From: Allomyces macrogynus ATCC 38327 | Lineage: Eukaryota; Blastocladiomycota; Blastocladiomycetes; Blastocladiales; Blastocladiaceae | DNA: 64,000 nt | Reading direction: 5' to 3' | Assembly: GCA_000151295.1 (NCBI GenBank) | Contig: GG745339.1 | Span: forward strand, 89,665 to 153,664 | In this document: positions 10,068 through 21,999 of the stretch, piece by piece | Layout: every line of letters begins with the position of its first letter | Numbering within the stretch: the first letter of the stretch is position 1 | Position numbers and translations under genes: made by a program | Notes under the pieces: model-generated | Database searches by the model: none | The model's input: only the letters and a program-made list of their open reading frames with translations | Told to the model about the DNA's origin: nothing

Positions 10068-11372
10068 ATGGCCGATGAACCGAGCGTGGCCCGTCCGCGG
10101 TCTTCGCACCGCCGACCCGACTCACACGATGCGAGTAAGACGAGCCTCGACTGCCTTGTCAACGTGGATCCAAATGCCACTTTTCCTGCCGCGGCGGCTA
10201 CTGGCAACGATGACCACCACGACGACGACGTCAAGAATGCCGCGGCGCTGCTCAGCCCGCCCGCGCAAGACCGTAGCGCCGACACGGACGAGGTGGCGGC
10301 ACCGACGCTCAACATCTTCCAGCGGTTCCTGACCGTGTGGGTCCTGCTTGCCATGGTCATTGGCGTGCTCGTCGGGTACTACATTCCGGACGTGCCGAAA
10401 GCGCTCGACAAGGCGACAGTTGCCGACGTGTCGATCCCGATTGCCGTCCTGCTGTGGGGCATCATCTTGCCGATGATGCTCCAAATCGATTTCGCGGCAC
10501 TACGCAACGTGTTGCGACTACCCAAGGCTATTGTCTTGACGACACTCGTCAACTACGCCATACAGCCGTTCACCATGTACCTGCTCGCGTGGCTCTTCTT
10601 CAAGGTGATTTTCGCGTCCTATCTCGGCACGACGCGTGCCAACGAGTACCTCGTCGGTTCCCTCCTCCTCGGCGGCGCGCCGTGCACAGCCATGGTCTTT
10701 GTCTGGTCGACGTTGATGCACGGCGACGCGGCGTACACGCTCGCGCAAGTCGCCGTCAACGATTTGGTCTTGCTCGTCTTGTACTCGCCGACCGTCAAGC
10801 TGCTCGCGGGCACCGCCGATATCCCGCTCCCGTGGGCGACGCTTCTCGCGTCGGTCGGGTTCTTTGTGCTGATCCCGCTCGTACTGGGCGTCGCGATTCG
10901 CGCGGCCTTGATGCACACGGCTTCGGGCCGCACGTGGCTCGAAACGAAGCTGATCCCGTGGCTCAACAGTCTCTCGGCCGTGTTTCTCGTCCTGATGGTC
11001 GTACTGCTGTTCATGACGCAGGCCACCGCCGTCACGACCAAAATCATCGACATTCTCGTCATTGCCGTGCCGCTGACGCTGCAAACCGTGCTGATTTGGG
11101 GCATCACTTACGCGGCAGCCCTGTGGCTGCGGATTCCGTACGAAGTCGCCGGACCGGCCACGTTGATCGCGTGCTCGAATTTCTTTGAAATGGCCGTGGC
11201 TGTCGCGGTCGCGCTGTACGGGCCCGCGTCGGGCGCGGCATTGGCGACGGTGGTGGGGGTCTTGATTGAAGTGCCGCTGATGCTCGCGCTCGTGGCCGTG
11301 AATAATCGGACCCGAGGGGTGTTTGATCGGCGGTGTGCGGTGGTGGTGCAGGATGGAGAGCATGTGGAGTGA
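10068..11372 (+). CDS. ACR3: Arsenite efflux transporter, ACR3 family
   Basis: Plasma-membrane (or vacuolar) carrier exporting As(III). The ATG at 10068 sits in CCACCATGG and is preferred over the upstream TTG in the same frame; this gives 434 residues, about the usual length plus a hydrophilic lead of about 80 residues. About ten hydrophobic segments are visible, starting at FLTVWVLLAMVIGVLVGYY. Family marks: LLWGIILPMMLQIDF, the cysteine motif GGAPCTAMVFVWS whose Cys is the conserved metalloid-binding residue in ACR3, AQVAVNDLVLLVLYSP, and CSNFFEMAVAVAVALYGP near the end. No ArsC or arsenic-regulator gene lies beside it, so an operon-like arsenic cluster is not seen. Confidence 0.95.
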   Translation: MADEPSVARPRSSHRRPDSHDASKTSLDCLVNVDPNATFPAAAATGNDDHHDDDVKNAAALLSPPAQDRSADTDEVAAPTLNIFQRFLTVWVLLAMVIGVLVGYYIPDVPKALDKATVADVSIPIAVLLWGIILPMMLQIDFAALRNVLRLPKAIVLTTLVNYAIQPFTMYLLAWLFFKVIFASYLGTTRANEYLVGSLLLGGAPCTAMVFVWSTLMHGDAAYTLAQVAVNDLVLLVLYSPTVKLLAGTADIPLPWATLLASVGFFVLIPLVLGVAIRAALMHTASGRTWLETKLIPWLNSLSAVFLVLMVVLLFMTQATAVTTKIIDILVIAVPLTLQTVLIWGITYAAALWLRIPYEVAGPATLIACSNFFEMAVAVAVALYGPASGAALATVVGVLIEVPLMLALVAVNNRTRGVFDRRCAVVVQDGEHVE

Positions 11373-12847
11373 ACGAGTGGATGGAGTTCGATCCAAAGAG
11401 AAGGAGGAACAGAGAGGGTGAATCATTGAATTAAGTATTCGGTTGAGTTATGATTTGAATGGACTTTGTTGTCCGTGTCGACGCTCTCACGGAGGGGAGC
11501 ATGTGCGAATGTGAATGGGAAGCAACAAACCGTGAACTGATCACGGCGATGCTCCTATCATTGCTGGGCTTTGAGCATGTGGAATGGATGACGACTAGGC
11601 TGGTTGTTGTTCTGCCCGGACTTGTTGAGCCACAAAAAAGTGTCAGAGCATCGATCTCGCCAATGTTGTGACAGAGCATCATGCAACAGTCAGCAACTTC
11701 ATTTACCCACACGGATGCGTCGCTCTCTGAAAGTCTGGCAATTGCATCCACTTGACCGCTGCACCACATCAGGACTTTGTTGAAAGCTGCAAAATGCACA
11801 TCCACGCAGCCAGAATGTGGTTGTGATCCACAGTAATTGACCGGGATTGTACCGGGTTTGGTGGAAGGAATCTGCCGGACCGCACTGGCGCGGAGCCTGG
11901 CCATTTATATGAGAGCGACAAGAGGGTCAACACCAACGAAAAGACTAGAGAAGCGGATAGAATGGACGGGAATGGTCTCGCAAGCGCACTTGGAAGCAAG
12001 CCGATCGTGACGTGGCACGCCGGTGCTACAAGAATGGATGTGCGACCACATCAGTGATGCTTGGGAATTACTCCATTGTTGTCGTGATGGACTCACAATC
12101 AAGTCTCAAGTCACATCAGCGACTGCCATTTGGTCGTGCGTATACACAAATCGCGTTCCCAAAATCCAAACCAGGCGAAACAGCCGCGGCATCCACCGAA
12201 AACATCCTGAGCTGTCGCTGCAACGACCATCACATCATGCAGTCCCCGCCAATTTCAGCAACTGGCTACCCTCACCCGGTCTTGGCCACACACGGAGCGC
12301 AATGAAGAGCCGCGATTGATGCCATGCGCATCGACCATGGCCGCCCCATCATCGCGGATGATGCCTCCTGGGACTCGAAATGTATTAGGCGGCGTGGAGT
12401 GGCTCGATCCACTCGTCTCGTGGGGGCCATCACAAGCAAAAGTTCCAGTTCAGACGGGCGAGAAACGTCAATACAAAAGCATGTACCTCACAGGGCGCCG
12501 TTGCGCTCATCACCAGTCCTGGCGCAGGGAACATTGGCGTTGTCGGAGCAGAGGTACTTGTGGCAGGAAGCGTCACATTGGCATGAACTTGCGAAAAGAC
12601 GCGCTCGTGGACGCTGTTCCAAGTGTCCAACTTTGGTGGGGGTGCAGTTGGCCACTGGCCATGGTAGCAGATAGTGACGAAGCTCAGGCCGCTGTGCAAC
12701 TTGACAGTCAAGCTCTTGTGCTACTGACCCAGCAAATGAAACCGAAAACAGTCGCGCGACGCAAGAAATACTGGGATGTTCAACAAAGCCTCGTTCACCC
12801 TTGTTTACAAGCACACTCTCAAAAATCAATCCGCTCTTGCGGGTTTC
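11373..12847. other. 1.5-kb stretch with no supported gene
   Basis: Frames up to about 190 codons occur on both strands, but none shows a domain, codon pattern or splice structure I can support. A TATAAATGG motif on the minus strand at 11901-11909 abuts an ATG. This is the left end of the accessory region and may hold decayed sequence. Confidence 0.4.
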
Positions 12848-14400
12848 TCAACCATCTGCCCTCCCCCCCACCACGAGGTGCTTGAGGTCCGGATCGGCCA
12901 ACGCAAAAGACGTGCACAGCTGATACGTGTTTTCGCTGCGCTGGAAAAACTGATCGGGGTCCGTGATCTGCGTCAACTGGTGGGCAACAACACGCGCAAG
13001 CGCGCAGGACGTCAGTCGTTGCCAGATCAACCGGATCCTAGTTGACAGACGGAACAGAACCGTACCCGCATCTTGCACCCAAACGCCGTCTTGCCATCGA
13101 GTTCTAAGAACGCCGTGGTCGCCTTGCTCGACCGCATCTCATTCGTCACAAACATGTACCGCAAATTGGTTCCGGGCACCGGTTCAAATGACCGGTCCAA
13201 GAAGGGCCACGTGCCGTTCACGGCAAAGTGCCGCGTCAAGTCGTTGGCACTGACCTTCGGGAACGGGGGGTTAATGACGACCAAGTAAATCTCCAATGCG
13301 TTCTTTCGCGAGCCCATTTTCGCCGCAAACGACTTGGACACGGGATCCAGGGGCTCGACGCAGGCCACCGACAATGAATCCGTTGCGGCTCAAGGCGTGG
13401 TCGACGACACGCCGAGGATCGGCCAATGGCATCAGCGCCAGGACCATGGTACCCGTCTTCAAAGTCGATCCGGGCCGAAACGCGGCGGGGACATCGCGCG
13501 ACTCGAACAGGGACTCGAGACGATTCACGCCACGGCCAAGACCCCAGTAGGGGACGTTGGTGACGCGGAACTAGAGCATCGTCGGCCGCGCCAAGTCCAG
13601 CGGGATTAGGGGAGAAATCACGGGCGCGAGCGACCGTGCTGGAGGAGACCGCGGCCGGCGCGCGCGTGGGGAGCGGGATCTCGACCGGAACGGGGAGCGC
13701 GAGAATGTTGGCGGTGCGAACGACGCGACGATGGTGGGCTTCTCGAACGAGCGGTCTTAGCATGCCGCTCGAGCGTGAGCGCGAGCGTGAGCGGGGCCAC
13801 GACCGGGGCGAGCGAGACCGGGATCGTCGCCGAGACGGCAAGGATTTTATGTCACGGCAGTCACGACGAGATCGTGAGCGACTGCGTGGGCGCGATTTGG
13901 GCGACCGCGACCGCTTGGATCGCGGCGGCGAGCGGGACCGTGAGCGGGATTGAGAGCGAGATAAGCGGTGCGAATTCCGCGTTTCCTCGGAAGGCACAGG
14001 CACCACCGAGGGCGCCGTCGTGGGTGCCAATTGAGGTGCGGCCGCGAGGTTCAATTGTCCGTGGCTCGCAGCAGGCGCGGGAGGAAGAGCAGCTGCAGCA
14101 TTCGATGGCGGCACGGCAGCAGCACCGTTCGTGGCGGCAAAGTGGTGGGCAGGCAGCAACGGCATTCATATAGCCTGCAGAACCGGCTGGGACAAGCGTG
14201 CGTCCAAGGTGCGCGTGCTGCTGCTGTTGCTGCTGCTGCAGGGTCAACAGGAGCATCTGGGCCAGTTCCGGCTTGTCCTGCGCGAGCGTACAGAAGATCG
14301 GATTGGTCGCCAAGTCAGCGACGCTCACTGGCACGCTCGTAGGTGGTTGAGGAGCCGATGCGGCACTGTGCGGCGCGACATACGGTCTGTGTTGTGCAGC
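12848..14400 (-). pseudogene. RS/RRM-like family member, copy 1, disrupted
   Basis: Minus-strand paralog of the intact gene at 14642-16392. Order visible: an ADLATNPIFCTLAQ...LAQMLLL segment (copy 2 has ALATNPIMQSLAQ...LTQLMLA), a Gln run, an Arg/Ser-rich region (SRSRSRSPPRSKRSRSP), RRM-like domain 1 (VNRLESLFESRDVPAAFRP), RRM-like domain 2 (ALEIYLVVINPPFPKV, TWPFLDRSFEPVPGT) and a C-terminal helix (ITDPDQFFQRSENTYQL). Lesions: an in-frame TAG at 13571-13573 where copy 2 has Glu in VLEF; a frame change between RRM-like 1 and 2 near 13355-13375; and another frame change near 14165-14200. An 89-nt intron at 12977-13065 (GTACGG...CCAG) still splices in frame. The 5' part is not found past an acceptor at 14401. 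A non-functional relic is my inference; sequencing errors are less likely given several independent lesions. Confidence 0.7.
14217..14245 (-). repeat. CAG/CAA repeat encoding polyglutamine
   Basis: Short trinucleotide run within copy 1, read as QQQQQQQ on the minus strand. Confidence 0.7.
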
Positions 14401-14641
14401 CTGCAAGAGCAATCGCTGCCTTCACTAACAACGAGCAAGCTCGATCAAACTCGTCGCTGCTCTCGCTCAAGTCAACATCGGGCCAACGTCCTTTGGAAAT
14501 CCTCACGCTTGCTGCAACGCTTTGGACGGCGGCACCTGGTTCCCTGTGAGCTGCAACGACGACTTCCTTGCTTTGAGCTGCGACGGACAACGACGATTGC
14601 CTTGCCCTGACGAGAGCCTGGCGGACGGACGCTTTGGCACA

Positions 14642-16392
14642 ATGAATGCTTACGGCGGCGCACCTCCCTTGAACGGCCCGGCGCCCACGATGCCCACTTC
14701 GGCACCGATACCCAATTCGGCACCGATGCCCGCGACAGAACTGGTGCCCATGCATGGAGCCATGCCCACCGCACCGACGCGCCATGACGCTGGGGTATGT
14801 TCGTCGTCATGCGATGCGTTGAGGACGACCAGGGCCACGCAAACTGACCATGGACGGCTCTCTTTGATTAGTTTACCATCAACATCCAGTTGCGCTACTT
14901 GCCGACGACGAATACGGGCGAGCGTGCGCGCATTGAAATGCACGACCCCATGGTCACGGTTGCCACGGATCCGCCGGGCACTTCTCTTTCCGTTTCGCAA
15001 GCTCTAGTCCGCACCGACGTTGCTTGGCCGTCATTTGTGCAGGTTCTTCTCCAACAGCTTGTCCAGTTGCCGGCGAGTGTCGAGCAGTCGGTGCGCATGG
15101 CTGGCGGCATGTACTTGCACACCGTGCCTCCTCTCCCTTCTCCCGTTGCTCCAGCACTGGCCCCGCAACGGCAACCGGCATCGGCTGCTCTGAATGCGCT
15201 CGGCGCACTGGCGACAAATCCGATCATGCAGTCGCTTGCGCAATCGAACCCAGTCCTCACGCAGTTGATGCTTGCTCAGGTGGCCCGCAGTTCAGTGTCT
15301 TCAGGATCGTTGCCCGCTCATTCTGTTCCGGGTTGCGGCGATCGCCGTCGTGGGCGCAGCCGGTCGCGGTCGCCATCCCACGGCCGTGGTCGTCGTCGCA
15401 GTAACACACGCTCGCGGTCCCCACTTCGCCGCAGTCATTCCGGCCGCCGGTCCCCGTCACCTCCCGCTCGCATGCGCCGCGGCAGCCCTCCTCGGCGTGG
15501 GAGTCCTCTTCCTCTTCTGGGGCGCGGCAGCTTCCACGGCCGCAGCGGCAGTCGCACGCGCAGCCGGAGTCCCTTCGACCGGCGTGGTCCGGCGTCGTCG
15601 TCGGGTTCGAATTCCCCTGGCGTGCTGGAATTCAAGGTGGTCAATTTACCCAGTTGGAAAGCGTCGTTCAATGGCCGCATCGAGCCCTTTTTTGAGCATA
15701 CAGGGGCGCGCGCGCGCTTTGAGCCGACGGGACTCGGGACAGGGATTGTGTGGCTCGAATTTGATCCGGCCGCGCTCGATGTCGAGACGGTCGTGCGCCG
15801 CACGTTGGCACGGTCGTGGACGGTTTTTGGTGGACGGCCCTTGATTATTGAGCCGGTGGATCCGAAATGGCGTGGGTTGTTGCGCGAGACGCCGAAACCG
15901 GAGATTTATGTCGTGATCAATACGCCGGGACAGCACGAGGCGCCGCTCAAGGACGTGACACGGCACTTTGATGTCGACAAGGTGCGCCGTGAATTGTTGG
16001 CGTCGGATGTGCAGGCACACACCGCGTCGTTATTTCATTTTAGCACGCTTGCTCACTCCACGTCTGTGCTCCGATTGTTTTAGGTGTGGCCCTACCTCGA
16101 CCGTGCACCGGCCTACATTCCCGGCACGACCTTGTCCTACACGTTCATGACCGTCGAGAACCCGCCGCGGCCCAACCTGTTGATGGACCGCGACGGGATC
16201 ATGGTGCTTGGCCACAAAGTGCGTGTGAAACGCATCGAGGACCCAGTCTCGTTTTTCCGTACGCCCTACCAGTTGCACGACATGTGCATGCAAATGGCGC
16301 GCGCCGACCCCGAGTTGAACAAGCTCGTGGAACATGCGGTCAAGTCAGGGCACTTTGGCGACGGCGGACCGGGACCACGCGGCCGGTCCTAG
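14642..16392 (+). CDS. Intact member of a lineage-specific RS/RRM-like protein family (copy 2)
   Basis: Three exons (14642-14794, 14872-15981, 16084-16392) give 523 residues in frame; introns are GTATGT...TTAG and GTGCGC...TTTTAG. Order: a short Pro/Met-rich lead (APIPNSAPMP), an N-terminal domain beginning FTINIQLRYLP and ending VEQSVRMAGGMYLHTVPP, a conserved ALATNPIMQSLAQ helix, an Arg/Ser-rich region with GRSRSRSPSHGRGR and SRTRSRSPF (SR-protein-like), then RRM-like 1 (VLEFKVVNLPSWKASF to WTVFGGRPLIIEPV), RRM-like 2 (PEIYVVINTPGQHE to GIMVLGHKVRVKRI) and a C-terminal helix (FFRTPYQLHDMCMQMA). RNA binding or splicing-speckle localisation is inferred from the RS plus beta-alpha-beta-like layout; canonical RNP aromatic residues are not evident. 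It is the only copy in the window without a lesion. I do not recognise a named family. Confidence 0.75.
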
Positions 16393-17002
16393 TTGGTGTA
16401 CTTTGGCCGGGGCCATGTCGCTTAGTCGAGTTGAGAGCGGTTCTGCTCATGTGCAATGCGGTTGCTACATCGTGGACCGCTTCCAGCTGGTGAAGAAGCA
16501 TGCGCTCGATCGACTTGTCGTCTTCCCAAGTTGAATGTTGTTTGTTGCTGATGCTGTCGTTCCTTGTTTTTTTCGGGTCGTGTTGGTGAGTTGTCTTAGT
16601 TTTTGGTCGTGCTATTGCGTTGTCTCTTTTGATCGTCACCTTTCTAAGGCCTCGTTTCACTTTTCTCGTTCGTTTCACTGTCGGAAAATGAATGCGTTGT
16701 TCATGCTCCAGCTAACATGTGTGAGTGAGCACACTGTCGTGCGCGGACGCACATTTGGGCGAGCAAGCGTTGATCGTTGTCCTCAAGGTGACGATTTCTT
16801 CGTGGATCTGTTTCTTGCACCTCGCCACGGACCCGATTGAATACTTTTGACTGCCCCCCTCCCCCTCGGTTTGTTACGTCGTCTCGTTTTGGTCATGCAG
16901 TTGATGCCCGAGACATTGTTTCGCTGGCTCACGTGTGATCCCTCTCGTTCATTCCAGTTGTCCCAAAACAATCACGAGCACAATCGTGATATTGACCTCT
17001 CT
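16393..17002. other. T-rich flank between family copies
   Basis: Plus-strand T-rich sequence (16540-16700) suits the 3' UTR of copy 2. No gene recognised. Confidence 0.4.
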
Positions 17003-17296
17003 TCATGCATCATTGAGCGCCGCCAATCGCTCGCAGACCCCACGCTCGAGCGCCTCCTTGCTGGCAAACATCGTCTTTGGGTCGTCGATCGGGACAACCT
17101 ATGTGGAGAACCGTAGCACGTCAGCGTCATCAATCAATCCTCCTCCTCCTCCTTGTCCCCAACGCGAATCCACATCGCCACCAAACGGAGCTGCAACCAA
17201 CGTCCCTTGAGCGTGCGACACTTGTACTCGAACCCGTCGAGGCACTTGCCATTCCGAAGAATCATCGCCTTGGTCGTCATGGAGCGCTGGGCGCGT
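17003..17296 (-). pseudogene. C-terminal fragment of an RS/RRM-like family member (copy F)
   Basis: Reads MTTKAMILRNGKCLDGFEYK, like the end of RRM-like 2 in copy 1 (ATTAFLELDGKTAFGCKM). After a possible intron ending CACATAG it continues VVPIDDPKTMFASKEALERG, the family C-terminal helix, to a TGA at 17003-17005. A TGA lies directly upstream of the first segment. On the same strand near 17640-17765, INIYLSTTPISII resembles the family N-terminal domain, so a gutted copy may span 17.0-17.8 kb. This rests on short similarities. Confidence 0.45.
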
Positions 17297-17949
17297 CAGA
17301 GTGCGCGTCGAGAGGTTATGGCCAAATTGGGCATGTTTGGAGCACATCGAGGTGTGACAGCTGTGCGGTCGAGCCAGGGGCAGGACGGGCGTCGCGTGCG
17401 TGGAAAATGCACGGTGTGCACGGCCATGTACGCGACGCGTGCGAGGCAAAAGAATCGTGGCGCGTGGCGCGCACGGCCATGTACGTGACGCGTGCGCGGC
17501 AAAGGAATCGTGGAGCGTGGCCCCTGCTTAGACGCGCGCGTGTCATGTGCCCACCGATCAGCGTGAGCGGGCGTGCGAGCAGTGCGTGGAGAATGCACGA
17601 TGATTGGCCGCACGACAGTTCGAGCACAATGCGACTTCGGCGTCGCATTGCTGGATCCAGAGAGCGTGGTCGGCACCGTAGCGCATCGGCAGTGATGAGC
17701 GAAAGACGCGGGTCGGATCGTATAATCGAAATCGGCGTAGTGGAGAGGTAGATATTGATTGGAAGCGTCTCGGGTAGAGCACGAGCGGTGGAAAGTCCTT
17801 CTGGCGCGCGTAGTGCAGCTGTTGGAGACGATGACGATTGCGGTGTGTTGTCCGGCGCGTTCAAGTCGTGGGTGCGAGAGGATGTGCCCCGACGGCGGGA
17901 GTCGATAAATGGCAGAGCACTGGACGTGGATGCAGCAACTTTGTGGTTG
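17297..17949. other. Repeat-bearing remnant region
   Basis: Between the C-terminal fragment and the MITE-like element. Contains the 52-base direct repeat and a possible N-terminal-domain remnant on the minus strand; no intact gene. Confidence 0.4.
17419..17520. repeat. Two-unit direct repeat, 52-base period
   Basis: Units at 17419-17467 and 17471-17520 share gcacggccatgtacg, gacgcgtgcg, ggcaaa and gaatcgtgg, with only a few mismatches. A recent local duplication in non-coding or decayed sequence. Confidence 0.85.
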
Positions 17950-18237
17950 ATCACTCCCCCCATACTTTCCACCCCACGACCACGCGAGACACCACTCGCA
18001 ACAGAGAATAGTAGATGTAGAATAACTTGTGCTGAAATGCCATGTTTCTTGGCTCGGTGGAAGTTTGCCATGGATGGGGTGCTCTAGTTGCAAGAATAGC
18101 ATGGCGACCCTGTCCACTGTGCAACTTCCACCAAACCAACTTCGGCGGCAATTTGACCCAAAACATTTTACACCCCCGATTCTTGATTGCAGGTGGTAGC
18201 TTGCGCGGTCATGGGGCGGAAAGTATGGGAGGGTGAT
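17950..18237. mobile_element. MITE-like element with about 44-bp terminal inverted repeats
   Basis: The left end (17950-17993, atcactccccccatactttc onward) and the reverse complement of the right end (18192-18237, atcaccctcccatactttcc onward) match at roughly 37 of 44 positions. Total length is about 288 bp with no transposase, so it would be non-autonomous. Flanks read TTGA at 17947-17950 and TTAA at 18237-18240, hinting at a TTAA-type target duplication with one mismatch; the exact boundary is uncertain. It sits just upstream of the NTPase/nuclease gene and beside a broken RS-family copy. Confidence 0.7.
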
Positions 18238-18600
18238 TAAAATTTATTCAGTATTGCATTATCGTGACAGCCACTTTAGTGAGAGACATTGGGAGACATC
18301 TTGCGATCAACGGGCCAAGTGCCAGCCGCAACACCGTCCTGCATCGCACAGTCGGACCATCGTCGCCCACGACTGCCCACGACGCAATTCTGCTCTGCAA
18401 ACGAGGACTACCCGCAATCGTCTCATTTGATCAGTATCAGCGATTCGCGCCAACTCGACAGCCACACACGCCGGCTCAACCTTCACCACAATTGCCGACC
18501 GCGCAACTGGACCTTGCCGTCCCGCTCGCACCTCGCACGACAGTGCGGCACGCAATTCGCCAACGCTGGTATCCATCGGCTTGAACATGCTGTTTCGAAA
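18238..18600. other. 5' flank of the NTPase/nuclease gene
   Basis: No independent gene is supported. Open frames on both strands lack domains or good starts. Confidence 0.35.
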
Positions 18601-21600
18601 ATGTCAACGAACACATGCTGCAATCAAAACGTAGAAACAGACCACGGACCGGACCTTTGTGCGATGGCCAAGTCGACTATTTTACCAACGGACGTCAGCG
18701 ACATGAAACCTGGTTTGTTGACTTGTCAAGGATGTGCTGCATGGCCACCCCTCACCTGGCTTGTTCCTTTCCTCAGACGAGGTGCTGTTCACCCTTGCAG
18801 CTGCAGTTGCGGTGTTTTTGCGCAAGCGCAAGCGGCACGAAGAGTTCATCACGAACTGCAAGTATATCATCAATGCCCTCAACGCCGACGATACTGCCAA
18901 GCTGCTCGCGCTTGCTACCGCCGAGCTGTTACCTGCCGATGCAGAGCGCCAACTTGACGACTTTTTTCGGTTGTTTCCTGGCCCTCTCAAGTCAAACAGC
19001 GGGTTTGGCGAAGAGACTGACCAGCCAGAGGTCAAAAAACTACTGGGTGAGCTCCTTGGTTCTTTCGAACAGTTATTCGATGCCGAAGTTGTCGACCCGC
19101 CAGTCAAGGGCTGCGACACCACGGTTTTTCGTGATTTCGCTGCAAAGATTGGCAAGCTTGCCTGTCAGTCCAATCCGAGCCAGATTTACTTTCCCGGTGC
19201 GACGTATTCATGTTGCTGTTGGGTGGACGTTCGAGCACTGACATTTTTTCTTCTTTTTTGGCTAGGCACAGCAGTCATCCAGAGCTCGGGCTTTGGTAAG
19301 AGCCGCATCTCAACACAAGCCCTTACCAACGCGGGCACTTTCACGCTATACTTGAACATGAACAAGAACGATTCGACCGGGTATCCTCGTCCAACTCCTG
19401 GGGGCATTCTCCGTTTTGTCCGTCCTTTGCGATTTTTGGGTTGTGCCTTGACTCAGTTGCTTGCTAACATTGCTGGTTTCTTGATTTTGTTTTTTTGCGT
19501 GTAGCTGCACGGCTCGCCCGACGACCAACTCCGGCCCATGATCCTGATCACGATACTCCTTCACGCAGCAGCAGTTGCTGAGAAGGTTGGCGTGCCGCCG
19601 AGCCGGTTTCTCGAGCTCCAAGTCGTCCGTGCAACCCGACACGACGATTTGACAGCAAGGTTCTTTGAACTCGTCGAGGCTGCCGCCAAGCAGCTCTTGA
19701 CCCTCTCGCTCAAGAGCACGAACAAGGCGACGAGTGTGCTCAACTATCTTGGCCACGTCTTTGGCCATGCGCAGCGCACCAAGGACAACATGGACGAAAA
19801 GGGGTACGAGGAGATTGCTGTCGTGACAAAGCAGATCAACGACAGCGACATTTCGCCGTCGTCGCCATCTTCCTCGTTGCCCCCGCCGTCCTCGCCATCG
19901 TCATTGCCCAGTCTTGGTTCGGCTACCCCGAAAAGAACGGCCACTGCCGGTCGGGACCAAACGTTCCAGGAATCGGCGACGTGGGTGGACCTGTTTGCAC
20001 TGTTCGAAGATCGCATTCGCAATGATGTGTTTGCCAAGGTCGAGCGGCAGCAGCCGAGCGAGCGCCTGCAGCCGCAGTTGCGCTTTGCGTTTGTGCTCGA
20101 CGAGGCGCGCTCGCTCTACGAGGGCAACACGTTCCACGCCGTCCGCCGCTGCTTCCGCACCGCTGCCGTTTACCTGAAGTCGCTCAATACGCCCTTGGCG
20201 TCTGGTGCAGGACGCACGTCGGGCGCGGAACCCAATGCGGCTGGATACGTTTCGCCGTTTTTCGTGCTGTTCCTGGATACGGTGAGCCGGATTGGACACT
20301 TTACTCCCATTCCGCGCAATGACCCGTCGGCTCGCGTCGCAAGGCTGGACTTGCCGACCCATGGTCCAATTTTCTACATTGCGCTTGCCGACGCGCTCGC
20401 CTACAAGTGGGCCGACGCCGACGTGGTCAACATGGCCCAAGCATTTGTCCCGGGAATACTTTTCCGGTACGTACCAAGTGCATTGATGGCATTGAGCGAC
20501 AAATGGACAATGTTGACGCATTTTTTTTCCCCCGTAGTTTCGGTCGCCCACTTTGGGCGATCGCGAGACGAGAGGCGTCCAACTGCATTTGTCTTGCTGC
20601 CGTCAAGCTGCTCGGGACGGCGAGTCTGGCCACGCTGCAAAAGTTCCAGGAAAAGCCGACTTTAGTGGACCTGATTTCCGATACCGCCGCACTTGCGCTC
20701 GTCCGGCACCGGCTTCCGTTCCACGTTCACGACACTCAATTGGCCGAAGACATGGTCGCGACGCGCATGGCGGTGTGCACGCGTATCAGCGCCAACCGGT
20801 CGATCATGCACATTACGGCGTTGAGCGAGCCGGTCCTGGCCGAGGCGATTGCGTGGATTTGGTCCGACTACAAGGCCTGCGTGCAGACAGTCGAGCAGTT
20901 TGCCAAAATGTCGCTTCGGGGTGCACAGATCAGCGTCGGCAACGCGGGCGAGATTGCGGCGATGCTGCTCCTGCTCTTGGCCCACGACCACGCGGCCATG
21001 CAATACGGGCCAAACGCGCGAGCTGTTGGCGGTCTAGAACTGCGGGCCAACGGCAACCCGCAGAACCTCAACTGGGTCGAGCTCGACGGGTACGTCAACA
21101 TGGTCAAGGAACTGCCGGCATTTTTCGCAACGCCCGTCCCGGTCGCCGTTCTGTTCCGCGCGCTGTGGGGCACCGCGTTTGACGGCCTGCGCGTCGAGCT
21201 GGGACCGTCGTCGGCATCGGCCCAGGTTCTCGATCGCGGCATGGTTTCCATGACCCATTTTGTCGAGCTGGATTATGTCCCTGAGCCGCGGCACATGCTG
21301 GCCAACTTTTGCCGCGCATGCGCCGTCAAGTGCAAGGCCAACAACGCCGGCTACGACTTGCTGATTCCGGTTCTGATGCCGCAGGAGGACGGGCGGTACG
21401 AGGTTCACGTCGACGCGATCACGTTTCTCGCGATCCAGGTCAAGAACCACGCCAAGCACCCGTTCATGGCCACCGACGAAAAGCGCAGCAAGCTCAACAG
21501 TACGCTCGACTCGTTCTACGGCAACTGGCCCGCGTTCCCGACGCACCCGTACGTGGCCGTGTACCTCGTGCTGCAGAAAGCTGAACAAGAGCGGACCGTG

Positions 21601-21963
21601 CTCCACGTCTACAACAACCCGACCGACGAGGATGCCGACGTCTCCATTGCCGAATTTTGCGCCGAGGTCGAGGGCAACATGGGCCTGCTCAGCGCGGGAG
21701 GGCAGATTGTCCGAACGACTCCAGACGCAGCCGGCATGAAGCTGTCGGTCCAACAGGAGGCCCGTGCGCGCGACGTTTGGAACGCGCTGCAGCCCCTCTG
21801 GACCGACCCGGCGGTTCCCGCGACCGCGGCCGCGCATCTCGTCAAGAGCAAGGGCGGCACGAGCGAGGGCAGCCGCGCGCAGCCGGCGCCTACGAACACG
21901 GCTGCACGCGCGAGTTCGGCCGAGTCGGCGGCGCCATCGTCGCTGCCAACTGGCCAAGAACGG

Positions 21964-21999
<36 letters not shown>

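Noticed and set aside
11380..11396. tRNA B-box-like GTTCGATCC
   Set aside because: No matching A box or acceptor stem; overlaps the ACR3 3' flank.
15603..15618. tRNA B-box-like GGTTCGAATTC
   Set aside because: Inside a well-supported coding exon with no A box at the right distance or cloverleaf.
18307..18588. Minus-strand frame upstream of the NTPase/nuclease gene as an extra RS-family exon
   Set aside because: Composition is Arg/Ala-rich but no segment matches the family N-terminal domain.
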